Shown: positions 1 to 11,271, counted from the first letter of the stretch. The stretch: 64,000 nucleotides of DNA from Plasmodium malariae (GCF_900090045.1 NC_041783.1:2110001-2174000); one strand, 5' to 3'. Notes: generated by a model not told the origin, from the sequence alone. Made by a program: numbers and translations.

Positions 1-305
1 ACTAGCAACGTTTAACTAGCAACGTTTAACTAGCAACGTTTAACTAGCAATGTTTAACTAGCAGCTGTTTAACTAGCAATGTTTAACTAGGTACGTTTTT
101 CTAGCAATGTTTAACTATACGTTTTCTAGCAATGTTTAACTAGGTACGTTTTTCTAGCAATGTTTAACTAGGTACGTTTTTCTAGCAATGTTTAACTAGG
201 TACGTTTTTCTAGCAATGTTTAACTAGGTACGTTTTTCCAGCAATGTTTAACTAGCAACGTTTAACTAGCTACGTTTTTCCAGCAACGTTTTACTAGGTA
301 CGTCT
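1..305. repeat. 14/28-bp tandem repeat array
   Basis: The window opens inside an array built from a 14-bp unit (AACTAGCAACGTTT) that changes into a 28-bp compound unit alternating TAGCAATGTTTAA with TAGGTACGTTTTTC. The unit contains the self-complementary cores CTAG, AACGTT and GTAC. Because 14 and 28 are not multiples of 3 and the unit carries TAA/TAG, every forward frame is closed, so it is non-coding. The array is truncated by the left edge, so its true length is unknown. It does not resemble the Plasmodium telomere repeat. Confidence 0.9.
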
Positions 306-1177
306 TGCTAATAACATTCAGTTAGCTGCTTTTTTATAGGTGCAAAATGCGTTTCATAAGGATTTGTTTTTGCCAGGAAAGGAGGCAAACATTAGGCATT
401 ATAGTGCACTAATTTTTAAACTAATAAAAAAGAATATATAATTACGTATTAGCTATTCTTTATGTATAATTACAAACAAGTGGCATATTATATATAGCTT
501 GGTTAAGTTAAAGCGGCATGTTTATAATATGTAATAAAACTCATCTTCATTTTACTATCACATAAGACTCAAACATAGACATATGTTCATGTAAAATTGT
601 GAACAATGCATTTATACTTTTGCATTATCAAAGTAGTTTTGTCGTATTTTAAAATAAAAAAAAAAAGAAGGAAAAAAAAAAAAAAAAAAAGACATGATGT
701 GATACCTGACACGATAAGACAAGAAAAAGATGCGAGTGCAGCACATCGTTCCCTTTTCGATAAAAAAAAAAATAATAATAATATTGTGCAAAAGTGTACG
801 AAAATAAATTAAATATATTGAATATGTCAAATGTGTTAGATATGTTACATATATTAAATATGCCAAAATGTGGTAAGGCATAGGTGTATGCGTGTGTGCG
901 TGTGTGTGTGTGTGTGTGTGAGTGCGTAAGTGTGTGTGTGAGTGCGTAAGTGTTTCAGCTAATTCTCAAAAGATAATTCACTTCATCTGACCCTCACATT
1001 TCTATAATAACTGCATATTTTTCTTTTTTTTTTTTTTAATAATGTTTAAAATTATTAGTTTAAGTTTCCGTAAAACGTTGTGTAAAATAAATAATATGGG
1101 ATGGTCATAAAATATATATAAAAATAACACTTGTTCATAAAAAAAAAAAAAAAAAAATACATTATTATATGTCAAGC

Positions 1178-1213
<36 letters not shown>

Positions 1214-1421
1214 TTAGCATATATGTATACTACATATAACATGGTACGATTATGCAATAATATAACACACAGCAGTGCTTCTTAACATTTTTACATATGT
1301 CAATCTTCTTTTCACTCGTGCAGCTTCATACTAATATATATATATATATATATCCCTCTTTATTAATAATGATTTGTTAATTTATTTTTAAAACCAAAAT
1401 GTAAATTGATATCAGCTAAGT
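306..1421. other. intergenic spacer, no gene seen
   Basis: AT-rich spacer at the 3' side of the eL41 gene. It holds several A and T homopolymers (for example near 661-690, 1138-1157 and 1180-1210), a GT-rich stretch around 890-950 with a repeated GAGTGCGTAAGTG block, and a short (TA)n at 1333-1352. Open frames here are translations of these simple repeats. I see no splice-linked exons. Confidence 0.6.
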
Positions 1422-2167
1422 TTACCTTGACCTTTGTCTCATCTTTCTTCTCTTCTTTTGCAAACGTCTGGTTCTTTTTTTCTTCCACTGAGATTTAACA
1501 GAGAAAAACATAGATTTCACAATAGCGCAAAGTTGTACATACATACTTAAATACGTACACCCATACAGCCATACAACCATACATACACATTAACCCACCT
1601 ACATATATATATATATATGACTGACAGATGTATATATTTGCGAAGATGTAATATTTGCATAAATATGGAAACGATAATTAAAAAAAAATTTGCTCCAAAT
1701 ATATATGTCGGCTGTGAAACACCGTCCCATAACAATGAAACGAAACATAAGTGTTGTGTATTCGTCCTTAAGCAAATGGAGTGATATATTAAGGAGAAGT
1801 GACATTACATATATATATATATATATATATATAAACATATGTACATGTTCATGTGTTATAACATTGTGTACTTAAATAGGCTGATGCATATAGGGGAGGG
1901 GGGGGAGGAAATAAATGCTTATACGGTAATACTTTAAAAAGGAATTTCCCCCCACAAATGACAACCTTTTTTGTACACGTATACAAAGATGTAAGGATAT
2001 ACTGTACACTATTGCTTCTCATGCTATTTTAACTTAATTTGTCATTCGTTTGTATTTTTTTTGCTTTGTTATTTTTTGCTTTGTTATTTTTTTCTTTGTT
2101 TTTTTTTTCTTACCTTCCAACGCATCTTAGCCCGCGATTTCTTGTATCTGCTAGCTCCATGGGCCAT
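1422..2167 (-). CDS. RPL41: 60S ribosomal protein eL41 (2 exons)
   Basis: eL41 is a tiny, highly basic protein of the large ribosomal subunit that sits at the inter-subunit bridge in cytosolic ribosomes. Exon 1 is 2167-2114 and encodes MAHGASRYKKSRAKMRWK, followed at once by a GTAAG donor. Exon 2 is 1487-1422, preceded by a CTCAG acceptor; it begins with W and continues KKKRTRRLQKKRRKMRQRSR to TAA. Both junctions are in phase 0. The spliced product is 39 residues, matching the arginine/lysine-rich eL41 family almost residue for residue from memory. The intron (1488-2113, 626 bp) is more than five times the coding length. It points away from the large gene to its right, so the two share a divergent upstream region. 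Confidence 0.95.
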
Positions 2168-5100
2168 GTTGACGTTATAACTTCGTTTCGGATAAGATGA
2201 AAAGAATATTATAAATTTTACTTTAAGTTGTTTATTAAAAATTGTGTTACTGTGTTTTGGGAGTTTGTTTTTGCAGGTACTACTCTTTTTTTGACTTAAT
2301 TGTTCATTTATGCAGTTACTTGTATTATCACTTTACGTATGTAAAAATTGTTCATTCATACGTATTTAAAAAAAATAAATTACATAAATAAATTACATAA
2401 ATAAATAAAATGAATAAATAAAATGAATAAATAAAATGAATAAATAAAAAGAATAAATAAAATGAATATTAAATAAAAGAAAAAATGAAATAAAAAAAGA
2501 ATGAAGTAAAAAAAGTATGAAATAAAAAAAATAGAATAAACAAAATGGAATAAACAAAATGGAATAAACAAAATGGAATAAACAAAATGGAATAAAAAAG
2601 CGCTTATTAAAAAAAGGTAAAAATAAGCAAATACTATGTACGGATGAAGAGTAGTGCCATTTTAAAAATATACTGCTATATTGCAGCATGTGTATATATA
2701 AATAAATACATAAATATAGATATGCATATATATTAATACTGACATAAGTAAATACAAAATTAGTTCATTATCTGTACATGCTCACTATGCATACATTATA
2801 TGTACACCGCTTTTTACAAAAATAATGAAGCAGTAACGGAACTTGACATTATACATTTTAGTAATGCTTTGACCCCTCCCCCTCTACTGTATTCTTAAAT
2901 ATGTTGCACTCAGTATAACGCTTCCACAAGGAAAAATAAAAAAAATTAAGCTCAATGTAGTATGTATAAAAATTAAATAGAAAATAAAAGTAGATATATG
3001 GAAGGATATGGCTCAACGCTTTAATAATATTTTGAATAGAGTATTACTTGAAAAAACAAATTAAAAAATTTTTCAAATTTATTGTTCTTGTTTGCCTTAA
3101 GTGACAAATAAAAAGGGCGTAGCCGAACTCGCGTTTTTCTGATAATTAAATTTCATAACAACACACTAGTTGGAGTAAAAAAATAAATGTGAAAGGAGGT
3201 AAAATTGAAAGGAGGTAAAATTGAAAGGAGATAAAATTGAAAGGAGATAAAATTGAAAAGAGATAAAATATGAAAAGACTTGAGGAGATCAATGGGGTCC
3301 CCAAATGTGAAAGGAAAAGAGGAGCATAAAGGTGATAAAGCAGAAATGGTACATTTTTTTGCCCTTTTTTTTTTTTTTTTTTTCATTCATTCATTCATGT
3401 CCTTTATTTTATCAATAACAGCTAGCCACCTTTTTTAGATGCATAGTAGAGAGGTATATACCTATTTGAATACCCGTATTTTTATTTGTATTTTTATTTG
3501 TATTTGTATTTGTATTTTTATTTGTATTTTTATTTGTATTTTTATTTGTATTTGTATTTTTATTTGTATTTTTATTTGTATTTTTATTTGTATTTTTATT
3601 TGTATTTGTATTTTTATTTGTATTTTTATTTGTATTTATATTTTTAATTGTATTTTAAACTGTATTTTTATTTGTATTTTTATATGTATTTTTATTTGTA
3701 TTTGTATTTGCATTTGAATTTGTTTTTGTATTTGTATGTGTGTATACCTACGCGTATGTATTGTATATAATAACATTTGTATGTGTGCGACTTGTAAATG
3801 ACTTATTTTTACGCGGAATAATAAAAAATGGTGAGGATGCAGTGAGTTAGGGCTTTGGATAAAGTCTAAATCGAAACAATTTTTAAAAAGAATGGAAAAT
3901 GTTGTTATAGAAATATATTTCTTATGATATAAGAAGAGGTGTACATAAGAGTGCCTCCATTTTTTAGGTAAAAAAAAAAAAAAAAAAAAAAGAAAATTTG
4001 CCTTAAAAATTACCCAAAAAATATCATAAACATATCATAAATATGCATATCAAAAACATACATACCGTAAAAATATGATAAACGTGAACATCATGAAACA
4101 TATGGATAATCCCTCGTTTCTTCAGGAAGGCCCCTGTACCTGTGTACAAACACATGAACAATGCATAACGGAATGATACTTTTGTAAATACATTCGAAAT
4201 AAAACTCAATAAACCTACAAATTTTTTTAGCAGTTGCGCGCTAAGATGTTGCTAAGATGTTACTCGTTGAACTACATATATATGTGTATATATGTACATA
4301 TATATACTTATACATATATATATATATATATATATATAATATAACTCTTATCCTTTCATGGCGTGTTTATTTTTTTTTTTTTTTTTTTTGTTATAATGCA
4401 CTGTATTAGTACTTTCTACGCGTCCTTATTATTATATATGACCCAAAATGTAAAAGGGGATTTAGTTAGAGGAGTGCTTATCCCTTCCCCAACACACACA
4501 CAAAATGCAAAACATACGCACGTACCTTATACAAACAAAACAATAAAAATGCGTCCTAAAATTGCATAAGGAAAGAGGAAAAAAAAATACCTTGAAGGAA
4601 AATGTGGATTACAAATGTGTTATTATTAGCACTGAGAAATTACTCCTTATTTTTGCGTGTGAACTAGTTCGTCATGTATTCGTCATATGTTCGTTATATA
4701 TTCGTTATGTGTTTGAAAAATGAGAAAAAAAAAAAAAAAAAAAAATTATGTACATATAACGTGAATGTAGTGCAACTATGTCTTACGGAGTAAATTCATG
4801 GCACAGCAGAGTTTTTTCCCTTTTTTCTTTTTTTTTCCTCATCTCTCCCTTTTTCCTGTTTTTTCCATTTTATCAACTTCGGAAAAGGTGAGCACAGTAT
4901 ACTCGAACTAAGTTTTATTTCTTTCGTTAGTTTCCTCCTCTCAATCCCATCCCCTTCTACTTGATAAATTTTCGCTCAGACCTTATTAAAGAGTAAAAAT
5001 AAAATATTCTATGTATAACGTATTCTTTCCTACCGGGTGAGGTAGAGGAAGTGTATGTTTAAAGTTTTTTAATGCGGCATAGTAGTATTAAAAAAAAAAA

Positions 5101-5316
5101 AAAAAAAAAAAAAATTGGCCCTATTAAATGGCAAGATATTGTAATAATTATTAGTAGCTTCAACCACATTGAGGCTGGAAATACAAAGAAAGATAGGAAG
5201 ATAGCATTATCCATTGGGACAACTATTATCTCTTTCTTGCTAATCTCTTTGTGTTGTATTTCCCAGGTGCACACCCTTGTGCATGAGGCGCTCGTGCTAT
5301 ATCCGATAAAGAAATT
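2168..5316. other. divergent intergenic region with simple repeats
   Basis: This 3.1-kb region lies between eL41 (-) and the large plus-strand gene, so it should carry both promoters. Visible content: ATAAATAAAATGA-type repeats (2385-2600), five copies of a 17-bp purine-rich unit around GAAAGGAGGTAAAATT (3188-3270), a TTTTTATTTGTA array (3478-3720), (TA)n near 4310-4340 and several T or A runs. A short frame at 4799-4888 begins with ATG and is followed by GTGAGC, and an open stretch lies at 5111-5320. Neither joins in phase to a neighbouring coding region, so I do not call them. Confidence 0.55.
3478..3720. repeat. 6/12-bp TTTTTATTTGTA array
   Basis: This is an array of TTTTTATTTGTA with interspersed TTTGTA hexamers. 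Because both units are multiples of three, it stays open in frame and yields a spurious Phe/Ile/Cys peptide. I interpret it as a low-complexity minisatellite, not a gene. Confidence 0.85.
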
Positions 5317-7335
5317 ATGAGTAGATGTCGTAGTTGTAGTGGACAAAGAAGTAGTGGAAAGGGGAGTAGCAGTAGTAATAGTAGTAGATATGGATGTAGT
5401 TTAAATAGGAAACGTAATAGGAGTGGTAGGAAAGGGGAGAAAGTAACACGGCCTAATAGCAACTGCGTACGAAGAACAAACAGTTACATGTGCAAAATGG
5501 GGCCTCTAAAAAAGGTGTTCCTAGATTTAGGTGTTTTAATAGACATAAAAAAAATAAAAGTTTACAAGAAAGAACGTTTTGATTTAGAATTAATAAATAA
5601 TGTAAATGATCGATTTGTAGAGAAAGTATATAATTTGTTATTAGACAAGAAAAGAAATATTATACCAGAGGATGAATTGATTGATTTTGTATTTTTATTA
5701 ATGAGTGATAGAAAGGAAAATAGTACAACAGAAGGAAAAGAAGAAGGAGAAAAAAGAGAACCAAAAGAACAAAAAGAGAAAAAAGAACAAAAAGAGAAAA
5801 AAGAACAAAAAGAGAAAAAAGAGCAAAAAGAGAAAAAAGAACAAAAAGAGAAAAAAGAACAACAGAGTACTAATAACTACAATGAGGGAAATACAAAATG
5901 CATCATAAAAAACGAAGTAACCAATATAATTAGGAAAATAAATAAGTTTTATTTTTACTTTAAAGAATTTATCTTAAAGGAGCGTCTTATATTTACAGGG
6001 GAAGTATCCGAAAATGGAAAGATGACCTTCCTCCACGATTTTATGGATAGCACTTTGGTTAGCAGCAGTTTGGTTAGTAGCAGTTTGGCTAATAGCAGCT
6101 TGGCTAATAGCAGCTTGGCTAATAGCAGCTTCACGAGTAGTAGTCTGACTAGGAGCAGCCTGACCAGTGGATGGGGTGACTGTGTTAATGTAATTGATAC
6201 AAAACACGGTGAGGGCTACGAAGAAGCAGAAGGAGGTAATGCCTTTTTTAAGGAGAACGAAAATGAAAACTTGGAAATTAAAACAAATTGCATCAAATCA
6301 GGTAGGGAACAGAAGGAAGGAGCAAAAGAATATAGAAAGAAGATCGAATACGCTATTCGAAAGACACTGCATACTAATGTGAGTAGGGAAAGAGAACTAA
6401 GCGAAGTTAACAAAATTTCTAAGGAGAACAATAAAAAGAAAATACAAAAAAATGAAGAAGATAGTTATACACTCAATGAAATAAAGACAAGCTCTTCAAG
6501 TTATGAAAAAGTTTTAGAAAGAAACACAAAATGTGGAAAGGATATTAAATCTTACATTGATGAGGATGAAAAACTAAATAATGGAAGGAAGAATAAATGC
6601 GTAGGAAGTTCATATGCGGGTGATACAACTAGTCTGGATAGTGTAGATGACCACATGGTGAGAAGTAGTTTACATAAAAGTACCGAGGAGCGAAAAAGGA
6701 GTAAAGGAAAATGCGGAATTGAACGTTTTGGACATGATATACGTAGCGGCATAAGCTGTGGTAAGAATAACAAGAATGAAGGTATGAGTACATACACGAG
6801 CAACACTACGAAGAGAGGCATGCCCCGCAGTGTGAAGAAGAGCATTTATGATGAGGATGACAATGATGCCGTCATTGAAGGCGTAAAATTTGGAAAGTCC
6901 AGTGCAGAAGATGCAGAAGAAGAAAACGCCGCAAACAATTTAAACGATGCAAACATCCCAAATGATGCAAACAATGCACAAGGATCCACTTCAACCGCAT
7001 GCGGAAGACATATTACTATTAACAGTAACAGAAAGGAAAAAAAAAAGGTAAATAAATTTTTAAACAGCACAAAGCTGCTTACAAACGAGAAAACATATGA
7101 TGATTTGAATATAAAGAAGCAACTTAATAAGAACATTCTGGATAATTATTTAGGGGAAGCGTATAACAATTGTGTCTATTCAAATGAAAATGATGTTTTA
7201 GCTGATATAAGTTATGATAACAATTTGTCATCATTTAATTCTTACACATGGTCTGAAGAAAAGCTGACAAATTATCATTTATCAGATACAAATAGAGAAA
7301 AAAAAAAAAAAAAAAAAATGGGCTGCGCCATTTGA
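5317..7335 (+). CDS. large low-complexity Plasmodium protein, 5' part (phase break at A21)
   Basis: No family recognised. As given, this frame encodes 672 residues. The first ~58 are Ser/Arg/Asn-rich. More ordinary sequence starts near Met59/Met62 (5491/5500), with LKKVFLDLGVLIDIKK, so the true start may be either of those instead of 5317. An in-frame TGA at 5284 rules out a simple upstream extension. Later come a KEQKEKKEQKEKK repeat (5758-5865), a SSLANSSLAN repeat (6050-6160) and a long charged region. The frame ends in a Lys run encoded by 21 consecutive A at 7298-7318, then a short tail and stop. One frame over, reading stays open from the A run into the next coding segment, so this is most likely the first third of one ~1,920-residue protein. 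Function unknown. Confidence 0.75.
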   Translation: MSRCRSCSGQRSSGKGSSSSNSSRYGCSLNRKRNRSGRKGEKVTRPNSNCVRRTNSYMCKMGPLKKVFLDLGVLIDIKKIKVYKKERFDLELINNVNDRFVEKVYNLLLDKKRNIIPEDELIDFVFLLMSDRKENSTTEGKEEGEKREPKEQKEKKEQKEKKEQKEKKEQKEKKEQKEKKEQQSTNNYNEGNTKCIIKNEVTNIIRKINKFYFYFKEFILKERLIFTGEVSENGKMTFLHDFMDSTLVSSSLVSSSLANSSLANSSLANSSFTSSSLTRSSLTSGWGDCVNVIDTKHGEGYEEAEGGNAFFKENENENLEIKTNCIKSGREQKEGAKEYRKKIEYAIRKTLHTNVSRERELSEVNKISKENNKKKIQKNEEDSYTLNEIKTSSSSYEKVLERNTKCGKDIKSYIDEDEKLNNGRKNKCVGSSYAGDTTSLDSVDDHMVRSSLHKSTEERKRSKGKCGIERFGHDIRSGISCGKNNKNEGMSTYTSNTTKRGMPRSVKKSIYDEDDNDAVIEGVKFGKSSAEDAEEENAANNLNDANIPNDANNAQGSTSTACGRHITINSNRKEKKKVNKFLNSTKLLTNEKTYDDLNIKKQLNKNILDNYLGEAYNNCVYSNENDVLADISYDNNLSSFNSYTWSEEKLTNYHLSDTNREKKKKKKMGCAI

Positions 7336-7378
7336 ATGTAGTAAGCAAAAAGTTTTATCTATTAGTGAAGAGGGAACT

Positions 7379-10300
7379 ATGTCATCATATTATTGCTCTC
7401 CCATCAAAAAAAAAAATATATATAATTTAAAAAAATATTCTAATGAAAATGGTGTACATACAAAAGGACAAAAATTAAGTGAAAATAAAAAGGATGCATT
7501 TTTTCAAAATGTAAAAGAGAGGGGAAACCTCGTTGATAAAAGAAAGAAATGCGAGCGTAATAAAAACAATGCCGGATATAATAGTAACTCAATTTTTAAA
7601 GAGGATATGAATAGAATAAAAATAAATGGAGAATATTTATTTGTACCAAAATTCAATAATACCATGGGCAAGGGACATACAAAAGGTATTGCTTGTGAAA
7701 AAATAAATTCTGCTCAAGTGAAAAGGGCAGGTTCCCCTAAACTGGCGAACGAAGACGACCATAACACGAACCCTTATGAAAGGAGTTGTGCCAAAGTGGT
7801 AAGCGGTAACACGGTGTGTGATGGATCTAACGTGTCTGACGATTTTGACGGGTGTGATCATTACGATGGTGATAGAAAAACAGGTATAATTGACAAAATT
7901 GAAAGAAATGAACGATATGACAAATATGATGGAAAAAAAAAATTTTTTAGAAAAAATAAAATTCACCTGAACAAGTCAGGCAATAGTGATGTACAGAATA
8001 AAAAAAATTGTGACCAATATTTCATGAAAAATGAGGAAGAATATTTTGACGGATCAGGTGAATTAGCGGAGGAGGATAATAACACGTATAGCAATAACGA
8101 GAACACTAACCTAAAGTTAAATAGAAATTGTGCTAGTCCACAGAATAACACTAATGGTGAATGTTACGTTGGGGTCGATCATATAACCAATGGTAGCGAA
8201 GCATATTTTGATGGTTTAAATAGAAATAAAGAGAATCATAAGTGCTGCATTCAAAGGGATAGTAGCAGTAGTAGTAGTAGTAATAAGGGAGGTAATACGT
8301 TGATTTCCCCTTATAGCATGAACTGGCTAGATGATGGGGTGAACAATGAAAATGGCGTACAAGAAGCAGACAGGGAAGAAGTACGAGCAAGTGATACGAT
8401 AGAGACTTTGATTAGTGCTCCTTGTGTGACAACTGCTCCAGCTGTGGCTACTACTTCCACTTCGGTTAGTGCTCCCTATTTGTCTACTTCCATTACTTCT
8501 TGTGCTAATCATAAACGTAATGGATACACAAATGGGCAAAGTACTCATAACATGTTGAAGGAGTATTCAAGCACAAATTATTTCACGGATGAACATGAAT
8601 TAGTTAAACTGGAAAAGGGTATTAAATCCAAGGAGAATATGAAAAAAGGCATATGTAATAAAGAAGATATGGTAAGAGATTATTTGGAAGAGGATGCTAA
8701 TGGGGTGGTTGATAAATATGAAATTTATTCAAACAGTGGTGATGGTGGTGGTTGTTCAACCATCAAAAGAGAATGTTTAATTGCGTATGACACGTTGCAT
8801 GTATATCCAGAATATGAAAAAGGGATTGCTAATAAGAATCTTTTGGACAGTATTAACTATAGTGGTGTTAATGAGCAATGTATTTTGAGAGATGTTGATC
8901 AACATAGTGATTGTATCCCTTATGATGATGAAAATGAAACAAATTATTACTCAAATGAGGGTGACAAAGAGATTCCTAACAATGCGTGCTTTACCTATTT
9001 TTTGAGCAAAGCAAGAAGTGAAGAGAACATATATAAGATCGCACAAAAGAAAAATGTACTGAGAGATGAGGGTGTAACTAGTGAAGCCATGACGAGAGAT
9101 GGTACTAGCAGGAACGATAACATTTTATCAGAAGATGTTCATGATATTAGAGAATGGGATGCATGTGCACAGGAGGAAAAGAAAGAGGTGGATGAAAATA
9201 CATTGCATATGTATAGAGAAAGACGAGAAAAAGAGTTTATAATTAACAGCAGGATAAATGAAAAAATGGTAAAACAACAGTCAAATGGACATTGGGAAGT
9301 ACTAAAAGACCGTTGTAACAAATTTGACGATGTAATGAAAAATAAAAGTACTATACTTTTTAATTTTAAAAAAAAGAAGGAAGGTATTGCTGACAAATTT
9401 AATGGAAATAGTTTAAAAAAAAAAAAAAAAAAAAAAATTAACAACAAAAATGCGACTTTGGATAATTCGGCAAATATATTAAGTGATGATGTGCCTGATT
9501 TTACCATAAGTCACGATGACAGTATGTTTTATAAAAATATTTCAAATGGTATGGATGGCAAAGATAACGATAACGATGATGTTAATGATAACGATGATGT
9601 TAATGATGATGACGATGTTAATGATGATGACGATGTTAATGATGATGACGATGTTAATGATGATGACGATGTTAATTATGATGACGATAACGATAACGAT
9701 GGCGAGGAAAAAATGTCGAATGCCTCAATTGAGCAGAATTTCAATAAAGACAGTTTTTTACTATTAAAAAAAAAAAAAGAAGATACTCGACTGCGCAAAT
9801 GGTTAACTAAAATAAATGCAAGGGAAAATGAAAAGAAGAAAAAAATTCAAGAAAAACAAAATGATTCAAAAAAAAAAGAATTGGTAAATTGTACGTTTCA
9901 GCCAACTTTAAATTCGAACAGAGCGAAAAAAAATAACTCAATAATGAAAAAAGATATGAACATGTACAGTCACAACTTCTTTGCATTTAACAAAGGATAT
10001 GAGAATAGCAGCGTGTATGCAGAAAATGGCAAGAGTAACTATGACAGTGCAAATATCTCGACAATTATCCGAAATAAAGATAAGCTTTCGAATTATTCTG
10101 CTATAGAAGGGACTAGCAAAAATAGTTGTGAAGACCACTTTGGAGGCCGATATGAGAACCACTGTGAAGGGCGCTTTGAAAACATTTCCATTATGGGTAC
10201 ACATTATTTTGATCATTCCAATTTTATTATATGTAATACGGATGAGAAAGAAATAAGTAACAATAGGTGGGATAAGAAACACACCATAGACAGAAACAAG

Positions 10301-11077
10301 ATGTTATACTGGAAAGCTATGAACCATAAGGAAGAACTGCAAAGAAAAAAAATAGAGCTCGAAAGAGAAAGAGAAGAAGAATTAAAAAAAGTGTGTAAAT
10401 TCCAGCCTGCCATAAAGGATAATGTTAAAATATACTTGTCCGAATTACCGAACGGGTATGACAAAACAGTAGACAGAATTAAAAAAGGGGTTGAAGAAAA
10501 GAGGAGGGTTCACAACTTTTTAACATACAGAATTCCTCCAACCAATCAAACGAAGCATATAAACCAAGTGAAGCATACGAACCGAGAGAAACATACGAAC
10601 CGAGAGAAACATACGAACCGAGAGAAACATACGAACCGAGAGAAACATACGAACCGAGAGAAACATACGAACCGAGAGAAACATACGAACCGAGAGAAAC
10701 ATACGAACCAAGAGAAACATACGAACCAAGAGAAACATACGAACCAAGAGAAACATACGAACCGAGAGAAACATACGAACCAAGAGAAACATACGAATTA
10801 TATTCATCATAACGAACATAATAAATGCGAAAAGACAACCGTCGTACCATTTAGTTTTGATAAAGGTTTATATAAAGTAAAGATAAAGCCTGTTTATTTT
10901 GAAACAAAAATAAAAATATCAGAAAATAAAATTGCATCATTAGCCATTCGTGAGGATGAAGACCCCTTATACATTGTTGATATTTTTTGTAAAATACATG
11001 CAATAAAAAATGACGATAAACAAATATTATACAAATATATTCTTGATGAGTTAAAAAAGATCTCCTTAACAGACTGA
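7379..11077 (+). CDS. large low-complexity Plasmodium protein, 3' part
   Basis: This is 1,232 residues from the first ATG, but the frame is open upstream to the A21 run at 7298-7318, so the ATG at 7379 is probably internal. Asn/Lys/Asp-rich sequence fills the first two thirds. An acidic DDVND repeat lies at about residues 727-775 (9560-9700). Two copies of an FQP motif follow, NCTFQPTLN (about residue 836) and KVCKFQPAIK (about 1005), each next to a charged helical segment. Then come about a dozen REKHTN repeats (18 bp, 10570-10800) and a compact C-terminal module of ~80 residues with DPLYIVDIFCKIHAI. I have seen FQP-type motifs with a terminal DP...FC...H module in protist cytoskeletal or basal-body proteins; that link is from memory and weak. 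Function not assigned. Confidence 0.8.
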   Translation: MSSYYCSPIKKKNIYNLKKYSNENGVHTKGQKLSENKKDAFFQNVKERGNLVDKRKKCERNKNNAGYNSNSIFKEDMNRIKINGEYLFVPKFNNTMGKGHTKGIACEKINSAQVKRAGSPKLANEDDHNTNPYERSCAKVVSGNTVCDGSNVSDDFDGCDHYDGDRKTGIIDKIERNERYDKYDGKKKFFRKNKIHLNKSGNSDVQNKKNCDQYFMKNEEEYFDGSGELAEEDNNTYSNNENTNLKLNRNCASPQNNTNGECYVGVDHITNGSEAYFDGLNRNKENHKCCIQRDSSSSSSSNKGGNTLISPYSMNWLDDGVNNENGVQEADREEVRASDTIETLISAPCVTTAPAVATTSTSVSAPYLSTSITSCANHKRNGYTNGQSTHNMLKEYSSTNYFTDEHELVKLEKGIKSKENMKKGICNKEDMVRDYLEEDANGVVDKYEIYSNSGDGGGCSTIKRECLIAYDTLHVYPEYEKGIANKNLLDSINYSGVNEQCILRDVDQHSDCIPYDDENETNYYSNEGDKEIPNNACFTYFLSKARSEENIYKIAQKKNVLRDEGVTSEAMTRDGTSRNDNILSEDVHDIREWDACAQEEKKEVDENTLHMYRERREKEFIINSRINEKMVKQQSNGHWEVLKDRCNKFDDVMKNKSTILFNFKKKKEGIADKFNGNSLKKKKKKKINNKNATLDNSANILSDDVPDFTISHDDSMFYKNISNGMDGKDNDNDDVNDNDDVNDDDDVNDDDDVNDDDDVNDDDDVNYDDDNDNDGEEKMSNASIEQNFNKDSFLLLKKKKEDTRLRKWLTKINARENEKKKKIQEKQNDSKKKELVNCTFQPTLNSNRAKKNNSIMKKDMNMYSHNFFAFNKGYENSSVYAENGKSNYDSANISTIIRNKDKLSNYSAIEGTSKNSCEDHFGGRYENHCEGRFENISIMGTHYFDHSNFIICNTDEKEISNNRWDKKHTIDRNKMLYWKAMNHKEELQRKKIELEREREEELKKVCKFQPAIKDNVKIYLSELPNGYDKTVDRIKKGVEEKRRVHNFLTYRIPPTNQTKHINQVKHTNREKHTNREKHTNREKHTNREKHTNREKHTNREKHTNREKHTNQEKHTNQEKHTNQEKHTNREKHTNQEKHTNYIHHNEHNKCEKTTVVPFSFDKGLYKVKIKPVYFETKIKISENKIASLAIREDEDPLYIVDIFCKIHAIKNDDKQILYKYILDELKKISLTD
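10570..10800 (+). repeat. 18-bp coding repeat (REKHTN)
   Basis: This is about a dozen near-identical copies of an 18-bp unit (AGAGAAACATACGAACCG, with CCG to CCA variants) coding REKHTN/QEKHTN inside the large protein. The unit is a multiple of three and lacks stops in several frames, so the opposite strand also reads open as repeat peptides; those are shadows. Copy number is likely to vary between isolates. Confidence 0.9.
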
Positions 11078-11235
11078 TTCGAAATCATATTGATGTAGTT
11101 TCAGTTACTTCCATTTTCTCGACGGAATGAACCGTCACCCGGTTGGCAATGCCACACACGTATCAATACTGTTCCCATATATGACTATATATGACTATAT
11201 ATGTATATGTATCTGCATGTGTGTACATGATCAAT

Positions 11236-11271
<36 letters not shown>

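Noticed and set aside
3439..3717. Plus-strand frame coding a Phe/Ile/Cys repeat peptide
   Set aside because: It is the translation of a TTTTTATTTGTA array; no unique sequence, homology or splice context.
10479..10850. Minus-strand frames across the REKHTN repeat
   Set aside because: Shadow of an 18-bp coding repeat that lacks stops in several frames.
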